From Actinomycetota bacterium (GTDB lineage: Bacteria > Actinomycetota > Actinomycetes > S36-B12 > CAIYMF01): a DNA stretch of 64,000 nt. Of the stretch, positions 38,641 through 48,272 are shown one piece after another; within the stretch, counting starts at the first letter, position 1; the number at the start of each line of letters is the position of its first letter. The notes below the pieces were generated by a model. The model did no database searches, was not told the origin of the DNA, and saw only the letters and a program-made list of their open reading frames with translations. The DNA is taken from NCBI GenBank assembly GCA_020161245.1, contig JAIUOK010000022.1:1-64000 (forward strand). Direction: 5' to 3'. The position numbers and the translations under genes are program-made.

Positions 38641-40056
38641 GTGCCCGCCCGTGCTGTCTCGTCACGAACCGCCCATCTCCTCGACGCCGAACCCGGGCTC
38701 CGCGACCCCTCGGCCACCGGCCCTCAGGTGCATGCCCGCCGGGCGTCGCTGCTCGACGGGGCGCTCGTCGCCATCATCGGGGCCGGGTACGAGGGCAAGC
38801 GGCCCATGTACGAGCACGCCCACTCCCTCGGAGTCCGCCTGGTGGTGGTGGACGTCGCAGGCTCCTGGGCCGAACGGCTGGTCGACGACGGCCTCGCCGT
38901 GGCCTTCGTCCCCGTGGGCGAGGAGCTGCTCGAGCGCGGCACCGACCTCGACCCGCTGCTCGAGGGGCTCGGCCCGCGCGGGCACTTCGCCGACGCCGTG
39001 GTGACCTTCTACGAGGACTTCGTCGTGACCGCGGCCCTGGTCGCCGAGCGGCTCGGGCTGCCGGGCAGCCCGGTCGACGCCGTCCGGGCGGCTCGCAGCA
39101 AGCAGCTGACGCGGGAGCGCTTGGCCACCGCGGGCCTGCCGATGCCGCGCTACGCCCGAGTCGAGCGGATCGACGACCTCGCTGCGGCAGCGGAGGCCGT
39201 CGGGTTCCCTGCCGTGCTCAAGCCGGAGTTCGGCGCGGCCGCCGTGGGCTGCATCCGCGTGGACGGGCCGGACGAGCTCGACGCGGCGTGGGCGGCGGCC
39301 ACGAGCACCGTCGACCCGGAGTTCGATGCGATCTTCTGGCAGGGCAGCGCCATGCTGCTCGAGCAGTACCTCGACGGGCCCGAGTTCGACATCGAGGTGC
39401 TGCTCTCGGACGGGCGACCGGTCTACAGCGCCGTCTCCGACGGCTGGCCCACCCAGGAGCCGTCCTTCCTCGAGACCGGGCTCAACATCCCGACCCTCCA
39501 GCCACCCGACGTCGTCGCGGCGCTCGAGGAGTGCGCCGTCGCCAGCGCGCTCGCACTCGGCCTCACGACCGGCGACGTGCACGTGGAGGCGCGCTGGACG
39601 TCGGAGGGCGCCCGTCTGCTCGAGGTCAACGCACGCATCGGGGGACGGCGGATCTTCGAGTTCCACCGGCTCGTCCACGGCGTCGACGTCCTCGAGTGCC
39701 ACCTGCTGGCCAGCATGGGCGTACCCATCGACCCACCGCGGGCTGCCGCGCCGCTGGCCGGGATCGCCGAGCAGCTGCTCCAGGCGCCGAGGTCGGGTGT
39801 GCTGGTGTCGACGGCCGCCCTCGAGTCGTTGGCCGCCGCCGACGTCGGCGTCCATGTGACCGCCCACGCGGGCAGCCTCGTCGACGGTCCGGAGCAGCCC
39901 TACCCGACCGTGGTGGCGGAGGTGCGGGTCCAGGCCGACAGCGTCGAGGCCGCCCTCGAACGGCTCGCGGACATCGTCGCCTCGGTCGAGATCGACATCG
40001 CCGACGTGACCGGCGCCGATCTGCGCGACCGCGAGGAGGATCTCGCGGACGCCTGA
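38641..40056 (+). CDS. ATP-grasp domain ligase of unknown substrate
   Basis: A 471-residue ATP-grasp enzyme. An N-terminal Rossmann-like domain starts LVAIIGAGYEGKRPMYEHAH; the ATP-grasp core (about 150-370) has the lysine in FPAVLKPEFGAAAVGCIRV, the lid segment LLEQYLDGPEFDIEVLLSDG and the metal-binding VHVEARWTSEGARLLEVNAR. The C-terminal part (about 370-470) is unique. The layout resembles carnosine-synthase or BacD-like amino-acid ligases, which join an acyl phosphate to an amine. GTG at 38641 follows GGAGG by seven bases. No biosynthetic partner genes are adjacent; it is convergent with the ABC-F gene with a three-base gap. Confidence 0.8.
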   Translation: MPARAVSSRTAHLLDAEPGLRDPSATGPQVHARRASLLDGALVAIIGAGYEGKRPMYEHAHSLGVRLVVVDVAGSWAERLVDDGLAVAFVPVGEELLERGTDLDPLLEGLGPRGHFADAVVTFYEDFVVTAALVAERLGLPGSPVDAVRAARSKQLTRERLATAGLPMPRYARVERIDDLAAAAEAVGFPAVLKPEFGAAAVGCIRVDGPDELDAAWAAATSTVDPEFDAIFWQGSAMLLEQYLDGPEFDIEVLLSDGRPVYSAVSDGWPTQEPSFLETGLNIPTLQPPDVVAALEECAVASALALGLTTGDVHVEARWTSEGARLLEVNARIGGRRIFEFHRLVHGVDVLECHLLASMGVPIDPPRAAAPLAGIAEQLLQAPRSGVLVSTAALESLAAADVGVHVTAHAGSLVDGPEQPYPTVVAEVRVQADSVEAALERLADIVASVEIDIADVTGADLRDREEDLADA

Positions 40057-40059
40057 GGG

Positions 40060-41739
40060 TCAGCTGCGGACGGGGCGGGTCTCGTCCCAGACGGGCTCGG
40101 CGACCTCGCGGACCTCGCCGTCGCTGCGGAAGACCACGAAGCGGTCGAACCCCTTGGCGAACCACCGGTCGTGGGTCACCGCGAGCACGGTGCCCTCGAA
40201 CGCGGCGAGGCCGTCCTCGAGCGCCTCGGCGCTGGCGAGGTCGAGGTTGTCGGTCGGCTCGTCGAGCAGCAGCAAGGTCGCGCCCGACAGCTCGAGCAGC
40301 AAGATCTGGAAGCGCGCCTGCTGACCGCCCGACAGGCTCTCGAAGGTCTGCTCGGCCGCGTGGGCGAGCTCGTAGCGGTCGAGCTTGCGGCTGGCCTGCT
40401 CGCGGCCCATCCCCTCCCGGTGGCTGTCGCCCCGGTGCAGGATCTCGAGCAGCGTCCGCCCGACGAGCTCGGGGTGCTCGTGGGTCTGCGCGAACCAGCC
40501 GGGACGCACGCGAGCACCGAGCCGGGCGACGCCGGTGTGCCGCACCGGGGCGATCGGGACGTCGTCCACGGGACGGTGCTCGACGTCGGGGTCGCTGCCG
40601 CCGGCCGCCAGCAGCCGCAGGAAGTGCGACTTGCCCGACCCGTTGGCGCCCAGGACGGCGACCCGCTCGCCGAACCAGACCTCGAGATCGAAGGGGGCCA
40701 TCAGCCCGGTGAGCTCGAGCTGCTCGCAGACCACTGCGCGCTTGCCGGTGCGCCCGCCGGTGAGCCGCATGCGCACCGACTGCTCGCGGGCGACCTCCTG
40801 CGGCGGGCCGGCCTCCTCGAACTTCGCAAGGCGCGTCTTCGCCGCCTGGTAGCGGCTGGCGAGGCCGTCGTTGTACGCGGCCTTGGTCTTGTACATGAGG
40901 ACGAGGTCCTTGAGCTTCTGATGCTCCTCGTCCCAGCGGCGGCGCAGCTCCTCGAGGCGGGCGAAGCGGTCGGCGCGCGCCTGGTGGTAGGTCGCGAAGC
41001 CCCCGCCGTGCGTCCACGTCGTGTTGCCGGCGGCGCCGAGCTCGACGGTGACGACCTGCGTCGCCGTCCGCGCGAGCAGCTCGCGGTCGTGCGACACGTA
41101 CAGGACCGTCTTCGGCGACTCCGCGAGGCGCTGCTCGAGCCACTCCTTGCCGGGGACGTCGAGGTAGTTGTCGGGCTCGTCGAGCAGCAGCACCTCGTCC
41201 GGCCCGCGCAGCAGCGCCTCGAGCACGAGCCGCTTCTGCTCGCCTCCCGACAGCGTGCGCGTCTCGCGGTACTGCGCCCGCTCGAACGGGATCCCGAGGG
41301 CCGCCACGGTGCAGACATCCCAGAGCACCTCGGCGTCGTAGCCGCCGACGTCGGCCCAGTCGGCGATGGCCTGCGCGTAGGCCATCTGCGTGGCCTCGTC
41401 GTCGGCGTCCATCATCGCGAGCTCGGCGCGCTCGAGGGCGAGGGCCGCATCGCGCACGCGCGGCGGCGACACCGACACGAGCAGGTCGCGGACGGTCGAC
41501 TCGTCGCGCACCTGGCCGACGAACTGCCGCATCACCCCGAGGCCGCCGGAGCGGGTGATCGCGCCCTCCTGCGGGTCGAGGTCGCCCGACACCAGCCGCA
41601 GCAGCGTCGTCTTGCCCGCGCCGTTGGCGCCCACGAGCGCGACCTTCGCGCCGTCGGCCACCCGGAAGCTCACCTCGTCGAGCAGCACGCGCCCGTCCGG
41701 GAGCGTGTGCGTGACCTTGGCGACGTCGACGTGACCCAC
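40060..41739 (-). CDS. ABC-F family ATPase (ribosome-associated type)
   Basis: A 559-residue soluble protein with two ABC ATPase domains and no membrane segment. Domain 1 has VALVGANGAGKTTLLRLVSG, LSGGEQKRLVLEALL and LLLDEPDNYLD. Domain 2 has VAVLGANGSGKSHFLRLLAA, LSGGQQARFQILLLEL and LLLDEPTDNLD. The linker (about 245-315) is helical and charged. ABC-F proteins act at the ribosomal E site; some give antibiotic resistance, others tune translation. The subgroup here is not clear. GTG at 41739 fits the family, with a CAGGAT element just before it. Divergent from the DinB-like gene at 41824. Confidence 0.9.
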   Translation of the reverse strand: MGHVDVAKVTHTLPDGRVLLDEVSFRVADGAKVALVGANGAGKTTLLRLVSGDLDPQEGAITRSGGLGVMRQFVGQVRDESTVRDLLVSVSPPRVRDAALALERAELAMMDADDEATQMAYAQAIADWADVGGYDAEVLWDVCTVAALGIPFERAQYRETRTLSGGEQKRLVLEALLRGPDEVLLLDEPDNYLDVPGKEWLEQRLAESPKTVLYVSHDRELLARTATQVVTVELGAAGNTTWTHGGGFATYHQARADRFARLEELRRRWDEEHQKLKDLVLMYKTKAAYNDGLASRYQAAKTRLAKFEEAGPPQEVAREQSVRMRLTGGRTGKRAVVCEQLELTGLMAPFDLEVWFGERVAVLGANGSGKSHFLRLLAAGGSDPDVEHRPVDDVPIAPVRHTGVARLGARVRPGWFAQTHEHPELVGRTLLEILHRGDSHREGMGREQASRKLDRYELAHAAEQTFESLSGGQQARFQILLLELSGATLLLLDEPTDNLDLASAEALEDGLAAFEGTVLAVTHDRWFAKGFDRFVVFRSDGEVREVAEPVWDETRPVRS

Positions 41740-41811
41740 AGGCGACGATCCTGCCCTGCCCGCCGGTCCGCTGCCGAGCCGGTTTGCCGGGACGGCGTCG
41801 GGGCCCGCCGG

Positions 41812-41817
41812 TAGCGT
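41812..41817 (+). promoter_or_regulatory. -10 element of a probably leaderless promoter (DinB-like gene)
   Basis: TAGCGT ends six bases before the ATG at 41824, with no ribosome site between. Confidence 0.4.
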
Positions 41818-41823
41818 CCGGCC

Positions 41824-42555
41824 ATGGTCGACGTCCTGGCTGCCGTCCATCGCCTCGCCGGCCGCTTCGGCGAGGTCGCGCGGACGACGCCGGACGACCT
41901 TCCGCTGCCGCACCTGGGCGGCTGGACCGTCCGCGACGTCGTGGCGCACCTGGCGGCCGACCACGAGTGGGCTGCCGAGGCTCTGCGCACCGGACGCCGT
42001 CCGGCCCGGGGCATCGGACACCCGCGCACACGCGGCGACCGCCTGCGCGACCGCTACGACGCCGCTACGGCCGAGCTGCTCGCGCTCCTCGACGACGCCG
42101 CCGCCCGGCCCGGCCAGGCCTGCTGGAACTTCGCCCAGGGCGACGCCGGACGCCGGGACTGGTGGCCGCGCCACCAGGCCCACGAGGCGGCCGTCCATCT
42201 CTGGGATCTGCAGTCGGCCACGGGGCCGCACGACGTCGCAGACCCCGTGCTCGCGGCGGACGGGATCACCGAGCTCGCCGAGGTCTACACCAACCGCTAC
42301 GGCGGCCAGTCCCTGGCCCGGCCGCTGCTGCTGCGCTCCCCCGGCTACGGCGCCTGGCGGGTCGAGCCGGGCGCCGAGGCCGGCCGCGTCGTCATGCAGC
42401 CGACGGACGACGGCGGCCCCGCCGACCTCGAGGCGCCCCCCGACGTGCTGCTGCTGGCCCTGTGGCACCGCATCCCCACGGACGACCCGCGCCTGGTCGT
42501 CAGGGGCGGACCGGAGGCCGTCCGGAGCTTCCTGGCCGGCCCGCTCACCGCCTGA
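41824..42555 (+). CDS. Maleylpyruvate isomerase/DinB-fold family protein
   Basis: A 243-residue protein of the actinobacterial MDMPI family. The N-terminal DinB-like four-helix domain has PHLGGWTVRDVVAHLAADHE, with a metal-type histidine, and RHQAHEAAVHLWDLQSATG with two further ligands. The C-terminal domain (about 160-240) ends with LLALWHRIPTDDPRLVVRG. Relatives use mycothiol as cofactor, for example in maleylpyruvate isomerisation, but most are uncharacterised. It stands alone, divergent from the ABC-F gene. Confidence 0.82.
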   Translation: MVDVLAAVHRLAGRFGEVARTTPDDLPLPHLGGWTVRDVVAHLAADHEWAAEALRTGRRPARGIGHPRTRGDRLRDRYDAATAELLALLDDAAARPGQACWNFAQGDAGRRDWWPRHQAHEAAVHLWDLQSATGPHDVADPVLAADGITELAEVYTNRYGGQSLARPLLLRSPGYGAWRVEPGAEAGRVVMQPTDDGGPADLEAPPDVLLLALWHRIPTDDPRLVVRGGPEAVRSFLAGPLTA

Positions 42556-42737
42556 GGCTCCCCTTACCGCGAGGTCACGACGAGGATTCGACTATGCGTG
42601 GTTGCTTGACGACCGTGCGTCACAGGCGGACCCTGCGGCACGAGGGCCGGTGACGCCCTTGCGCCGGATCGGGCCGGCGAGGGAGGGGCTCTCGAAGGCA
42701 CGGGACCGCACCGCGGCCCCGGCGAAGGGAGGCACGC

Positions 42738-43322
42738 ATGTCGACCACTGTCGATCTCGACGCCGCCAGCGTCGAGACCTCCGATCGGATCACCCTGAGC
42801 GGCGCACAGAAGTGGGCCGGGGTCGTCCGCATCCTGCTCGGGTTCACGTTCCTCTGGGCGTTCCTCGACAAGACCTTCGGTCTCGGGTACGCCACCGAGA
42901 AGGGCTGGCTGTTCGGCGCGGGCGAGGGCAACCCCACGGCGGGGTTCCTCAAGTTCGGCGTCAACCCGGACGGCCCGTTCGCCAGCTTCTTCACGGGCCT
43001 GGCACCGTCGTCCTCGGGCGCGTTCATCAACTGGCTGTTCATGGGTGCGCTGCTCGGCGCCGGGGTCGGGCTCGTGCTCGGCATCGGCATGCGCATCTCG
43101 TCCATCGGCGCGTCGATCCTGCTGCTGAGCATGTGGCTGGCCGTGGCCCCGTGGGCCAAGTACGTCGACCAGGGCGGCTCGACGGTCGCGTCGAACAACC
43201 CGCTGCTCGACGAGCACATCATCTACTCGGCCACGCTCATGCTGCTCATGTTCTGCATGGCCGGCCGCTACTGGGGTCTCGGGCGCATGTGGGAGAAGCA
43301 CGTGCCCTTCTGGCTGGTCTGA
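42738..43322 (+). CDS. DoxX-family integral membrane protein
   Basis: A 194-residue membrane protein with four hydrophobic segments (about 27-45, 92-115, 120-142 and 160-177). The start of the core, AQKWAGVVRILLGFTFLWAF, and the final HIIYSATLMLLMFCMAGRYWG resemble DoxX/DoxD-like proteins, which are often linked to redox or thiosulfate metabolism, but no activity can be assigned. GGGAGG precedes the ATG by six bases. The 180-bp gap upstream shows no gene. Convergent with carbamate kinase across a hairpin. Confidence 0.82.
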   Translation: MSTTVDLDAASVETSDRITLSGAQKWAGVVRILLGFTFLWAFLDKTFGLGYATEKGWLFGAGEGNPTAGFLKFGVNPDGPFASFFTGLAPSSSGAFINWLFMGALLGAGVGLVLGIGMRISSIGASILLLSMWLAVAPWAKYVDQGGSTVASNNPLLDEHIIYSATLMLLMFCMAGRYWGLGRMWEKHVPFWLV

Positions 43323-43353
43323 CACCCCGCCCCCAGCACCGAGCCCACCGCGA

Positions 43354-43392
43354 CGAGGCCCGGCGGCGTCCCCCAGGCGCTGCCGGGCCTCG
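43354..43392. terminator. Two-way terminator between doxX-like gene and carbamate kinase
   Basis: Perfect 11-bp core arms CGAGGCCCGGC / GCCGGGCCTCG (43354-43364 and 43382-43392), extended by partial pairing on both sides, between convergent genes. Confidence 0.8.
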
Positions 43393-43407
43393 CTGCGCGT
43401 GGAGCCG

Positions 43408-44373
43408 CTAGCGCAGCTCGACGCCGTCGACGTCGCTGCTGACGCGCGTGCCCTTGTCGCCCGCGAGGATCGCGCGGATGTCGGCCAGAGCGCCGATCGC
43501 CGCGACCCGGCCGTGGCCGGACCGTGCGAAGGCCGCGGCCGCCTCGGCCTTGGGCCCCATCGAGCCCGCCGGGAAGCCCAGCGCCTCGATGGCGTCCGGC
43601 GAGGCCGCCGCGATAGCGCGCTGCGAAGGGGTGCCCCAGTCGAGGTACACGGCGTCGGTGTCGGTCGCGATGACCAGCATGTCGGCGTCGAGATCCTGCG
43701 CGAGCACCGCCGACGACCTGTCCTTGTCGATCACAGCCTCGACCCCGACGAGCGTCCGCGGGTTGTGGTCGTCGTCGAACTCGAGCCGCTCCTCCGGCAG
43801 GTACATCGTCGGGATGCCGCCGCCGCCGGTGCAGACCACCACAGTGCCCGACTCCAGCAGCTGCTTGATGGGGCGGATCTCGAAGATCCGCTGCGGCACC
43901 GGGGAGGGCACGACACGGCGCCAGTGCTCGCCGTCCTGGCGCACCGTCCAGCCACGCTCCGCGGCGATGCGGTGGGCGTCGTCCTCGGCGTACACCGGGC
44001 CGACGAACTTCGTCGGGTTCTTCATCGCGGGGTCGTGAGGGTCGACCTCCACCATCGTGAGGACCGTGGCGATCGGCCGCTCGAAGGGCAGCAGGTTCCC
44101 GAGCTCCTGCTCGATGAGGTAGCCGATCATCCCCTCGGTCTGCGCACCGAGGACGTCGAAGGGGTACGACGACGCGTCGTCGTAGGCCGAGGCCTGCAGG
44201 GCCAGCAGGCCCACCTGCGGACCGTTGCCGTGCGAGACGACGAGCTGGTGCTCCATCGCGATCGGCGCGAGCGCCCGGCAGGCGACGCGCACGTTGGCAC
44301 GCTGGTTGGCGATCGTCATCGGCTCGCCGCGCCTCTGCAGGGCGTTGCCGCCGAGCGCCACCACGACCCGCAC
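43408..44373 (-). CDS. arcC: Carbamate kinase
   Basis: A 321-residue amino-acid-kinase-fold enzyme that interconverts carbamoyl phosphate plus ADP and carbamate plus ATP. Family blocks are [72 protein letters not shown] and the C-terminal [23 protein letters not shown] at 44373 follows AGGAGG by eight bases. No arcA, arcB or other arginine-catabolism gene is adjacent, so the pathway is unclear; it lies next to truA on the same strand with a 78-bp gap. Confidence 0.93.
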   Translation of the reverse strand: MRVVVALGGNALQRRGEPMTIANQRANVRVACRALAPIAMEHQLVVSHGNGPQVGLLALQASAYDDASSYPFDVLGAQTEGMIGYLIEQELGNLLPFERPIATVLTMVEVDPHDPAMKNPTKFVGPVYAEDDAHRIAAERGWTVRQDGEHWRRVVPSPVPQRIFEIRPIKQLLESGTVVVCTGGGGIPTMYLPEERLEFDDDHNPRTLVGVEAVIDKDRSSAVLAQDLDADMLVIATDTDAVYLDWGTPSQRAIAAASPDAIEALGFPAGSMGPKAEAAAAFARSGHGRVAAIGALADIRAILAGDKGTRVSSDVDGVELR

Positions 44374-44451
44374 CGCACCGACCTCCTCGTCGGACCGATC
44401 CCCGGCCTGCAGCCTGTCACCACGGCGGCCGCGACGACGGCGCAACGCCGG

Positions 44452-45276
44452 TCAGGCCAGCGGCCCCCGCACCCGCTTGGCGCGCTGGGCCTGGGCGGCG
44501 AGCTCGGAGTCCGGCGGGTACTCGACGTGCTCGAGGCACAGGCCGGTCGGCGGGGCGACCTCGGCGACCGGGTCGCGGCGGCCGGCGGCCAGCAGCGACG
44601 CCGGCCAGGCTGCCGGACGGCGGCCGTCGCCCACCGGCAGCAGCGCGCCCACGAGCGAGCGCACCATCGAGTGGCAGAACGCGTCGGCGCGCACGTGCAT
44701 GACGACGAGCCCCTCGTCGTCGCGCGCCCACGACAGCTCGAGCAGCGTCCGCACGGTGCTGGCGCCCTCGCGGCGGCGGCAGAAGGCCGCGAAGTCGTGC
44801 TCGCCGAGAAGGAGCTGCGAGGCCTCGTTGAGCGCCGCGACGTCGAGGGGCGCTCCCCCGCGGCCGGCATGGTGCAGGACGTAGCCGCGGGCCAGCGGAT
44901 CGGCGCCGCCCGGACGGTCGCTCACGCGGTACGCGTAGGTGCGCGAACGGGCCGACCAGCGCGCATCGAAGCCCGGCGCAGCCGGCACGGCGCCGTGCAC
45001 GCGGACGTCGGCGGGGAGCAGCCCTGCCAGCCGGCGCACGAGCCCCGGGCCCTGCTCCGCCCAACGGTCGGCCGGGACGTCGGCATGGGCCACCTGGCCG
45101 CGCGCATGGACGCCGGTGTCGGTGCGCCCGGCGCACGCCACCCGCACCGGCTCCGCCGTGCGCAGGGCCGTGGTCAGCGCCGTCTCGAGCTCGCCCTGGA
45201 CGGTGCGCAGGCCGGGCTGGCGGGCCCAGCCGTGGAAGTCCGTGCCGTCGTAGGCGAGATCGAGCCGGACGCGCAC
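44452..45276 (-). CDS. truA: tRNA pseudouridine(38-40) synthase
   Basis: A 274-residue pseudouridine synthase acting on positions 38-40 of the tRNA anticodon arm. It begins [20 protein letters not shown]; the catalytic Asp lies in [17 protein letters not shown]. The later [20 protein letters not shown] block is also typical. The only start compatible with the family is the GTG at 45276, which lies inside the 3' arm of a strong hairpin after rplQ. It is the last gene of the infA-to-truA transcription unit, as in many actinobacteria. Confidence 0.95.
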   Translation of the reverse strand: MRVRLDLAYDGTDFHGWARQPGLRTVQGELETALTTALRTAEPVRVACAGRTDTGVHARGQVAHADVPADRWAEQGPGLVRRLAGLLPADVRVHGAVPAAPGFDARWSARSRTYAYRVSDRPGGADPLARGYVLHHAGRGGAPLDVAALNEASQLLLGEHDFAAFCRRREGASTVRTLLELSWARDDEGLVVMHVRADAFCHSMVRSLVGALLPVGDGRRPAAWPASLLAAGRRDPVAEVAPPTGLCLEHVEYPPDSELAAQAQRAKRVRGPLA

Positions 45277-45311
45277 GAGCCCGCCATCCCCGAAGGGGAC
45301 GGCGGGCTCGT
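45275..45311 (-). terminator. Hairpin after rplQ overlapping the truA start codon
   Basis: Outer arms 45275-45285 and 45301-45311 pair perfectly over 11 bp, and the inside folds again (CCCC GAA GGGG). Two bases of the truA GTG start fall in the distal arm. It may terminate the rplQ transcript in part and hold back truA translation. No T-tract follows. Confidence 0.7.
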
Positions 45312-45332
45312 CGACGTGCTCGGACAGGGCGC

Positions 45333-45968
45333 TCAGGCCTTGTCCTCGGGCTCCTCGGCAGCGGCCTCGTCGGCAGCCTCCTCGGCGGTCTCCTCGGCGG
45401 CGTCAGCAGCGGCCTCGACGGCCTCGTGCTCAGCGGCCTCGACGTCCTCGACGACCGTCTCGACGGCGTCCTCGGACTTCTCGACGACCTCGTCGGCAGC
45501 CTTGTCGGCGGCCGCGGCAGCAGCAACGGGACCGCCGGTCTCGGCCTTCTCCTGGCGCTCCTTGGCGGCGCGCTTGGTGGCGCCGGAGGCCTCGGCCACG
45601 ACCTGCTCGGCCAGCGGCTCGACGAGCTCGATCACGGCCATGGGGGCCGCGTCGCCCTTGCGGGGGCCGAGCTTGGTGATGCGGGTGTAGCCGCCCGGAC
45701 GACCGGCGTAGCTCGGGCCGATCTCGGCGAACAGCTCGTGGACGACGCCCTTGTCGCGGATCACCGCGAGGACGCGACGACGCGCGTGCAGGTCGCCCCG
45801 CTTGGCGAGGGTGATGAGGCGCTCGGCGAGGGGGCGCAGGCGCTTGGCCTTGGCCTCCGTCGTCGTGATGCTGCCGTGCTCGAACAGCGCGGTCGCGAGG
45901 TTCGCGAGCATGAGCCGCTCGTGCGCGGGGCTGCCGCCGAGGCGGGCGCCCTTGGTGGGGGTGGGCAT
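45333..45968 (-). CDS. rplQ: 50S ribosomal protein L17 with long acidic tail
   Basis: A 211-residue L17. The conserved domain (1-about 120) starts [20 protein letters not shown] and includes [20 protein letters not shown]. From about residue 125 to the end it is a low-complexity Ala/Glu/Asp-rich tail ([16 protein letters not shown]) of about 85 residues, longer than typical L17 of around 120-130 residues. Similar tails occur in other actinobacteria. It follows rpoA by 47 bp. Confidence 0.96.
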   Translation of the reverse strand: MPTPTKGARLGGSPAHERLMLANLATALFEHGSITTTEAKAKRLRPLAERLITLAKRGDLHARRRVLAVIRDKGVVHELFAEIGPSYAGRPGGYTRITKLGPRKGDAAPMAVIELVEPLAEQVVAEASGATKRAAKERQEKAETGGPVAAAAAADKAADEVVEKSEDAVETVVEDVEAAEHEAVEAAADAAEETAEEAADEAAAEEPEDKA

Positions 45969-46015
45969 TGATCTGTCTCCTGCGTCAGTGAGGTTCTCGG
46001 GGGCGGTTCAGCTCG

Positions 46016-47029
46016 TCAGAGCTGCTCGTCCTCGGCGAACCCCGCGTCGTCGTCGTCGTAGAAGCTCACGGCGGTGGTCGGGTCGAACCCGGGCGGGCTG
46101 TCCTTGAGCGCCAGACCCAGAGTCGCGAGCTTGGCCTTGACCTCGTCGATCGACTTCGAGCCGAAGTTGCGGATGTCGAGCAGGTCGGCCTCGGAACGGC
46201 CGATGAGCTCGCCCACCGTGTGGATGCCCTCGCGCTTGAGGCAGTTGTACGAGCGCACGGTCAGGTCGAGGGACTCGATCGGCGTCGAGAGCTGCTCGGC
46301 GACGAAGGCGTCGGCGGGCGACGGGCCGATGTCGATGCCCTCGGCGTCGATGTTGAGCTCGCGGGCGAGGCCGAAGAGCTCGACCAGGGTCTTGCCGGCC
46401 GACGCGACGGCGTCGCGCGGCGACATCGACTGCTTGGTCTCGACGTCGATGACCAGGCGGTCGAAGTCCGTGCGCTGCTCGACACGGGTGGCCTCGACCT
46501 TGTAGGTCACCTTGAGCACCGGCGAGTAGATCGAGTCGACCGGGATGCGGCCGATCTCCTGGCCGGGCTGCTTGTTCTGGGCGGCGGAGACGTAGCCGCG
46601 GCCGCGCTCGACCACCAGCTCCATCTCGAGCTTGCCCTTGTCGTTGAGCGTCGCGATGTGCAGGTCGGGGTTGTGCACCTCGACGCCCGCCGGCGGCGCG
46701 ATGTCCGCAGCGGTCACGGCGCCCGGGCCCTGCTTGCGCAGGTACATGACGACCGGCTCGTCGTGCTCGGACGATACGACGAGCTGCTTGATGTTGAGGA
46801 TCAGCTCGGTGACGTCCTCCTTGACGCCCGGCACGGTGGTGAACTCGTGCAGGACGCCGTCGATGCGGATGCTGGTGACAGCAGCGCCGGGGATCGACGA
46901 CAGGAGGGTGCGGCGCACCGAGTTGCCGAGGGTGTAGCCGAATCCAGGCTCGAGCGGCTCCATGATGAAGCGCGAGCGGAACTCCGAGACCGGCTCCTCG
47001 ACGAGGGTCGGCCGCTGGGCGATCAGCAC
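46016..47029 (-). CDS. rpoA: RNA polymerase alpha subunit
   Basis: A 337-residue alpha subunit. The N-terminal dimerisation domain (about 1-235) has [20 protein letters not shown] and the C-terminal domain (about 250-320) has [20 protein letters not shown] and [19 protein letters not shown], which contacts promoter UP elements and activators. GTG at 47029 is preceded by AAGGA. It lies between rpsD and rplQ in the standard alpha operon. Confidence 0.98.
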   Translation of the reverse strand: MLIAQRPTLVEEPVSEFRSRFIMEPLEPGFGYTLGNSVRRTLLSSIPGAAVTSIRIDGVLHEFTTVPGVKEDVTELILNIKQLVVSSEHDEPVVMYLRKQGPGAVTAADIAPPAGVEVHNPDLHIATLNDKGKLEMELVVERGRGYVSAAQNKQPGQEIGRIPVDSIYSPVLKVTYKVEATRVEQRTDFDRLVIDVETKQSMSPRDAVASAGKTLVELFGLARELNIDAEGIDIGPSPADAFVAEQLSTPIESLDLTVRSYNCLKREGIHTVGELIGRSEADLLDIRNFGSKSIDEVKAKLATLGLALKDSPPGFDPTTAVSFYDDDDAGFAEDEQL

Positions 47030-47095
47030 GTGTTGTTCCTTCCGAGGCGCCCGCTATTTGACGCCTGAACGAGGGATGAGGGGCTGGGGGTGCTG

Positions 47096-47129
47096 CCGTC
47101 GGCGCCCGTCCGGGGACGGACGCCGACGG
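47096..47129 (-). other. Intercistronic hairpin between rpsD and rpoA
   Basis: Perfect 9-bp arms CCGTCGGCG / CGCCGACGG (47096-47104 and 47121-47129) with a small inner stem, seven bases after the rpsD stop. It could attenuate or stabilise the upstream message; the role is inferred only. Confidence 0.45.
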
Positions 47130-47135
47130 ATCACG

Positions 47136-47762
47136 TCACTTCGAGTAGAGCTCGACGATCAGCTGCTCCTGCACCTGCGTGTCGATGACGGCACGCTCGG
47201 GCAGGGAGTGGACCAGCACGCGCATGCGCGAGGGGATGACCTCGAGCCACGCCGGGACGGGACGCTCGCCGAGCTGGGCGTGGGCGACCACGAACGGGGT
47301 GAGCTCGCGGCTGGCCTGGCGCACCTCGACGATGTCGTTGGCCGACACGCGGTACGACGGGATGTCGACCTTCTTGCCGTTCACGGTGATGTGGCCGTGG
47401 CGGACGAGCTGGCGGGCCATGTCGCGGCTGGCGGCGAAGCCGGCGCGGTACACGACGTTGTCGAGACGGCTCTCGAGGATGCGGAGCAGGTTCTCACCCG
47501 TCTTGCCCTGCTTGCGCTGGGCCTCCTCGTAGTAGCCGCGGAACTGCTTCTCGAGCACGCCGTAGATGCGCGCGCACTTCTGCTTCTCGCGCTTCTGGAG
47601 CAGGTACTCGCTGTCCTTGGTACGACCGCGGCCGTGCTGGCCGGGCGGGTAGGGACGGCTCTCGATCGGGCACTTCGGCGACTCGCACTTGGCGCCCTTG
47701 AGGAACAGCTTGGTCTTCTCGCGGCGGCAGCGCTTGCAGTCCGCCCCGGTGTATCGGGCCAT
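47136..47762 (-). CDS. rpsD: 30S ribosomal protein S4, zinc-binding (C+) form
   Basis: A 208-residue S4, a primary 16S rRNA-binding protein that starts small-subunit assembly. The N-terminus keeps a zinc cysteine set, Cys9, Cys12, Cys26 and Cys31 ([18 protein letters not shown]), so it is the C+ type. The S4 RNA-binding domain reads [20 protein letters not shown] and [21 protein letters not shown] at 47762 fits the family start [10 protein letters not shown]. No zinc-free S4 paralogue is in the window. Confidence 0.97.
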   Translation of the reverse strand: MARYTGADCKRCRREKTKLFLKGAKCESPKCPIESRPYPPGQHGRGRTKDSEYLLQKREKQKCARIYGVLEKQFRGYYEEAQRKQGKTGENLLRILESRLDNVVYRAGFAASRDMARQLVRHGHITVNGKKVDIPSYRVSANDIVEVRQASRELTPFVVAHAQLGERPVPAWLEVIPSRMRVLVHSLPERAVIDTQVQEQLIVELYSK

Positions 47763-47788
47763 GGTGAAGCTTTCTCTCTCTCGTGGCG

Positions 47789-48196
47789 TCAGACGCGGCG
47801 GCGCTTGGGCGGGCGGCAGCCGTTGTGCGGGCTGGGGGTGACGTCCTGGATCGTGCCCACCTCGAGGCCAGTGGCCTGCAGCGAGCGGATCGCGGTCTCG
47901 CGGCCGGAGCCGGGACCCTTGACGAAGACGTCGACCTTCTTCATGCCGTGCTCCATGGCACGGCGGGCAGCCGCCTCGGCGGCGAGCTGGGCGGCGAAGG
48001 GCGTGCTCTTGCGGGAGCCCTTGAAGCCCACCTGGCCCGACGAGGCCCACGAGATCACCGCACCGGTCGGGTCGGTGATCGAGACGATCGTGTTGTTGAA
48101 CGTGCTCTTGATGTGCGCGTGGCCGTGGGCCACGTTCTTCTTCTCCTTGCGGCGCACCTTCTTGGCGCCGGCAGCCGTACGGCTCTTGGGAGGCAT
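47789..48196 (-). CDS. rpsK: 30S ribosomal protein S11
   Basis: A 135-residue S11 of the platform near the E-site. [38 protein letters not shown] and the C-terminal [16 protein letters not shown] are canonical. It is preceded by rpsM and followed by rpsD with a 26-bp gap. Confidence 0.98.
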   Translation of the reverse strand: MPPKSRTAAGAKKVRRKEKKNVAHGHAHIKSTFNNTIVSITDPTGAVISWASSGQVGFKGSRKSTPFAAQLAAEAAARRAMEHGMKKVDVFVKGPGSGRETAIRSLQATGLEVGTIQDVTPSPHNGCRPPKRRRV

Positions 48197-48272
48197 CGAC
48201 TATCCGTTCTGCTCGAGGTGATCGGTCCTTCGGTCGCGGCGCATCCGGAGCGCCTGCAGGACCGTCGGACTA

